DNA of 7,618 bases, from positions 9,949 through 17,566 of the forward strand of contig JAQVYD010000011.1 in the NCBI GenBank assembly GCA_028709105.1, written 5' to 3'. The DNA is from Clostridia bacterium (GTDB taxonomy: Bacteria > Bacillota > Peptococcia > DRI-13 > DTU073). A program made the position numbers and the translations under genes. Each line of letters opens with the position of its first letter. Positions within the stretch are counted from its first letter, which is position 1. Under the pieces are notes generated by a model. That model ran no database searches. It was not told the origin of the DNA and saw only the letters and a list, made by a program, of their open reading frames with translations. Below, piece after piece: positions 5,533-7,618 of this stretch.

Positions 5533-6719
5533 TGTCTGCTAATGGTTATTTCGGGGAATTTGGGGGGAGATATGTGCCGGAAATATTGCTGCCTGCTCTT
5601 TTGCAGTTAGAAACGGCATACGAACAATATCGGCAAGATCCTTGTTTTCGAGAGGAACTGGCACATTATTTAACGACTTATGTGGGGAGACCTACCCCGC
5701 TCTACTATGCTCGGAGGTTGACCGAACATTTGGGGGGCGGGAAAATCTATCTCAAACGGGAGGATTTGAATCATACCGGTTCTCATAAGCTGAATAATAG
5801 TTTAGGACAAACCTTGCTGGCGCAAAAGATGGGGAAAAGAAAGATCATTGCGGAGACGGGGGCGGGACAGCATGGTGTCGCCACAGCTACGGCAGCCGCT
5901 TTGTTAGGTTGTGCCTGTACTATTTTTATGGGGGCAGAAGATGTGCGGCGTCAGTCGCTCAATGTTTTTCGGATGAAGTTGTTGGGGGCCCAAGTAGTGG
6001 AAGTGAGGTCAGGAACGCAAACACTGAAAGATGCGATCAATGAGGCGATGCGTTGTTGGGCCGCTAGAGTGCGGGACAGTCATTATCTGATTGGTTCTGT
6101 CGTCGGTCCTCATCCCTATCCGACCATGGTGCGAGATTTTCAAAGTGTGATTGGGGAAGAGGTTAAACAACAGATTCTAGAAAAAGAAGGGAAACTTCCT
6201 GATTATTTAATTGCTTGTGTGGGTGGGGGGAGCAACGCCATGGGTCTTTTTTCTCCCTTTCTCAACGAGCGGGAGGTAAAAATGATCGGGGTGGAAGCGG
6301 CAGGTCAAGGGATAAGTACGGGCAAACATGCCGCGCCCTTAAATGTGGGAAGTAAAGGCGTTTTACATGGGGCTTTAAGCTATATTTTGCAGGATGGGGA
6401 CGGGCAGATCCTGCCGGCTCATTCCCTTTCCGCCGGTCTGGATTATCCGGGGGCCGGTCCCGAACACAGCTATTTAAAGGATAGTGGCAGGGCGCAATAT
6501 CTGAGTGTTACCGATGAAGAAGCTTTAAGCGCTTTTCAAATGTTATCACGGTGGGAAGGAATTATTCCTGCTTTGGAAAGTGCGCATGCTTTGGCGTATG
6601 TGCTTAAATTAGCTCCTTCCCTGGCTGCTGAACAGGTGTTGGTCGTTAATTTATCGGGAAGAGGAGATAAGGATGTGCAAACGGTCAGTAAATTACTGGG
6701 GGGTGAAGCCGGTGAGTAG
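5532..6719 (+). CDS. trpB: Tryptophan synthase beta subunit (TrpB1 type)
   Basis: A 395-residue PLP enzyme that condenses indole with serine to give tryptophan, working in an alpha2-beta2 complex with TrpA. Visible landmarks are FGGRYVPE near the N-terminus, the PLP lysine K86 in NHTGSHKLNN, the catalytic glutamate E108 in AETGAGQHG, the phosphate-binding loop GGGSNA (231-236), D304 in GLDYPGAGPEH, and S375 in NLSGRGDKD near the PLP ring nitrogen. Length and the LNHTGSHK motif place it with TrpB1 rather than the longer stand-alone TrpB2. The start is ATG 5532 rather than 5526, based on ribosome binding site spacing. It overlaps trpF by 1 base and trpA by 8 bases, consistent with coupled synthesis of the two subunits. 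Confidence 0.97.
   Translation: MSANGYFGEFGGRYVPEILLPALLQLETAYEQYRQDPCFREELAHYLTTYVGRPTPLYYARRLTEHLGGGKIYLKREDLNHTGSHKLNNSLGQTLLAQKMGKRKIIAETGAGQHGVATATAAALLGCACTIFMGAEDVRRQSLNVFRMKLLGAQVVEVRSGTQTLKDAINEAMRCWAARVRDSHYLIGSVVGPHPYPTMVRDFQSVIGEEVKQQILEKEGKLPDYLIACVGGGSNAMGLFSPFLNEREVKMIGVEAAGQGISTGKHAAPLNVGSKGVLHGALSYILQDGDGQILPAHSLSAGLDYPGAGPEHSYLKDSGRAQYLSVTDEEALSAFQMLSRWEGIIPALESAHALAYVLKLAPSLAAEQVLVVNLSGRGDKDVQTVSKLLGGEAGE
6698..6703 (+). promoter_or_regulatory. Ribosome binding site deciding the trpA start
   Basis: A run of six G followed by TG lies inside the trpB 3' end, 8 bases before GTG 6712. It supports GTG 6712 over the upstream in-frame ATG 6673 and GTG 6703. Confidence 0.65.
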
Positions 6720-7542
6720 AATCGGTCAGACTTTTCAAGAGCTAAAGGCTAAAGGAGAAAAGGCCTTAATCCCTTATGTCAGTTGTGGCGATCCCAGTCT
6801 TGAATTTACGGAACAACTGGTGCTGAAATTAAGTAAGGCAGGAGCAGATTTACTGGAATTGGGGATTCCTTATTCCGATCCGGTGGCCGATGGCCCTACA
6901 ATTCAAAAAGCCTCGCAGCGGGCTTTGGCGGCAGGGGTAAAGCTGGAAGGAATTTTGCGAATGGCCGCTTCGCTGCGAGGGAAAATACAGACTCCTTTAA
7001 TCTTTATGACGTATTTTAATGTCATTTATCGCTATGGGTTAAAACAATTTGTGGACAGGTCTTTATATGCCGGGATTGACGGTGTTATTGTTCCGGATCT
7101 TCCGCCGGAAGAGGCGGGTGCTTTCAAGAGGCTGATGGACGAAGCTGAGCTTGATTTGATTTTTTTAGCCGCACCCACAAGTACGGGTGAGCGTTTGCAA
7201 AAAATAGCCTCTTGCGCTCGTGGTTTTATTTATTGTGTTTCTGTTACGGGAGTAACGGGGAGTAGGGAAAAGATCAATGCCGATTTAGCGACATTTATCG
7301 AAAAAGTACGTTCACACACAGATTTGCCGCTGGCGGTAGGTTTCGGCATTGCCAATCCGCTGATGGCACGTCAGGTCGCCCCGTTGGCAGAGGGGGTAAT
7401 TGTCGGTAGTTCAATTATTGAAAGGATTGAGGCAAATTTGCCTTTAATTAACGAGCAACCTGATGTCGTTATCGAGGAAATTTGTGCTTACGTAACTGAG
7501 CTGAAAAAGGCGATTAACTTTACTAAGGAAAGTATAGGGTAA
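6712..7542 (+). CDS. trpA: Tryptophan synthase alpha subunit
   Basis: A 276-residue (beta/alpha)8 protein that cleaves indole-3-glycerol phosphate to indole and glyceraldehyde 3-phosphate; the indole is channelled to TrpB. The acid-base residues fall at E49 (LLELGIPYSDP) and D60 (VADGPT), the same numbers as in the Salmonella enzyme, which supports the GTG 6712 start. Other landmarks are YVSCGDPS near the N-terminus, Y174 in FIYCVS, the mobile-loop segment VTGVTGSR, and phosphate-binding GFGI (210-213) and VGSSI (231-235). An upstream ATG at 6673 would add 13 residues lying within trpB and unlike any TrpA N-terminus. It overlaps trpB by 8 bases. No convincing terminator follows the stop. Confidence 0.96.
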   Translation: MSRIGQTFQELKAKGEKALIPYVSCGDPSLEFTEQLVLKLSKAGADLLELGIPYSDPVADGPTIQKASQRALAAGVKLEGILRMAASLRGKIQTPLIFMTYFNVIYRYGLKQFVDRSLYAGIDGVIVPDLPPEEAGAFKRLMDEAELDLIFLAAPTSTGERLQKIASCARGFIYCVSVTGVTGSREKINADLATFIEKVRSHTDLPLAVGFGIANPLMARQVAPLAEGVIVGSSIIERIEANLPLINEQPDVVIEEICAYVTELKKAINFTKESIG

Positions 7543-7570
7543 GGATTATTTATCCTGTCAATAACATTTG

Positions 7571-7618
7571 AAAATGTCACCCCTAAGGCATATTAATTAT
7601 CGCTACAAAATGTCACCC
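7571..7618. repeat. 12-bp direct repeat, possible insertion sequence end
   Basis: AAAATGTCACCC occurs at 7571-7582 and again at 7607-7618, the second copy ending at the window edge, with a 36-base period. A further TGTCA lies at 7556-7560, within an AT-rich stretch that also holds the imperfect palindrome ACATTT-GA-AAATGT (7564-7577). Repeated short transposase-binding sites near the ends are typical of IS21-family elements, and TGTCA at 7556 could be the outer tip. No transposase gene is visible, so this is a suggestion only. Operator sites for the next gene are the other possibility. Confidence 0.4.

Noticed and set aside
6673..6711. Extended trpA N-terminus from ATG 6673
   Set aside because: It adds 13 residues unlike TrpA, while GTG 6712 has a well-spaced ribosome binding site and gives the family numbering E49/D60.
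7542..7556. Hairpin AGGAT/ATCCT after trpA as the operon terminator
   Set aside because: The stem is only 5 bp, AT-rich, and has no following T run.

Overview
The window suggests a Firmicute, more likely a clostridial (Peptococcaceae-like) organism than a Bacillus. Reasons are the moderate base composition, purine-rich Shine-Dalgarno sites, tRNA genes with encoded CCA, a spermidine synthase-agmatinase gene pair, and a complete trp block without trpG whose leader looks like a TRAP (MtrB) target. The lineage is inferred from gene content and style, not from a database match.

Layout. Bases 1-126 are the end of a spermidine synthase gene, followed by agmatinase (160-1023); these are the last steps of polyamine synthesis. 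A good sigma-A-type promoter (1052-1081) precedes tRNA-Phe(GAA) and tRNA-Gly(GCC). Only 29 bases after tRNA-Gly, with no terminator between, a trp leader begins. It holds an in-register array of GAG/TAG-like triplets (1320-1373), an antiterminator arm inside that array, and a 15-bp intrinsic terminator (1423-1462). The tryptophan genes follow in the order trpE, trpD, trpC, trpF, trpB, trpA (1549-7542), all on the + strand. They cover chorismate to tryptophan apart from the glutamine amidotransferase subunit TrpG. The last bases carry a direct repeat that may be the end of an insertion sequence.

How it works together. The two trp control regions are the most interesting part. The leader fits TRAP attenuation: TRAP with bound tryptophan would cover the triplets, hide a TTTAGAC arm, and let the terminator form. 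A second GAG/TAG-rich stretch fills the only real intergenic gap inside the operon, between trpE and trpD. It runs over the trpD Shine-Dalgarno, so TRAP could also block trpD translation. Every other junction (trpD/C, C/F, F/B, B/A) overlaps by 1 to 10 bases, as expected for translational coupling. TRAP control of trpE is established in Bacillus subtilis; I know of no described TRAP site at trpD. TrpE also has a diverged version of the normally conserved LxRND-type motif.
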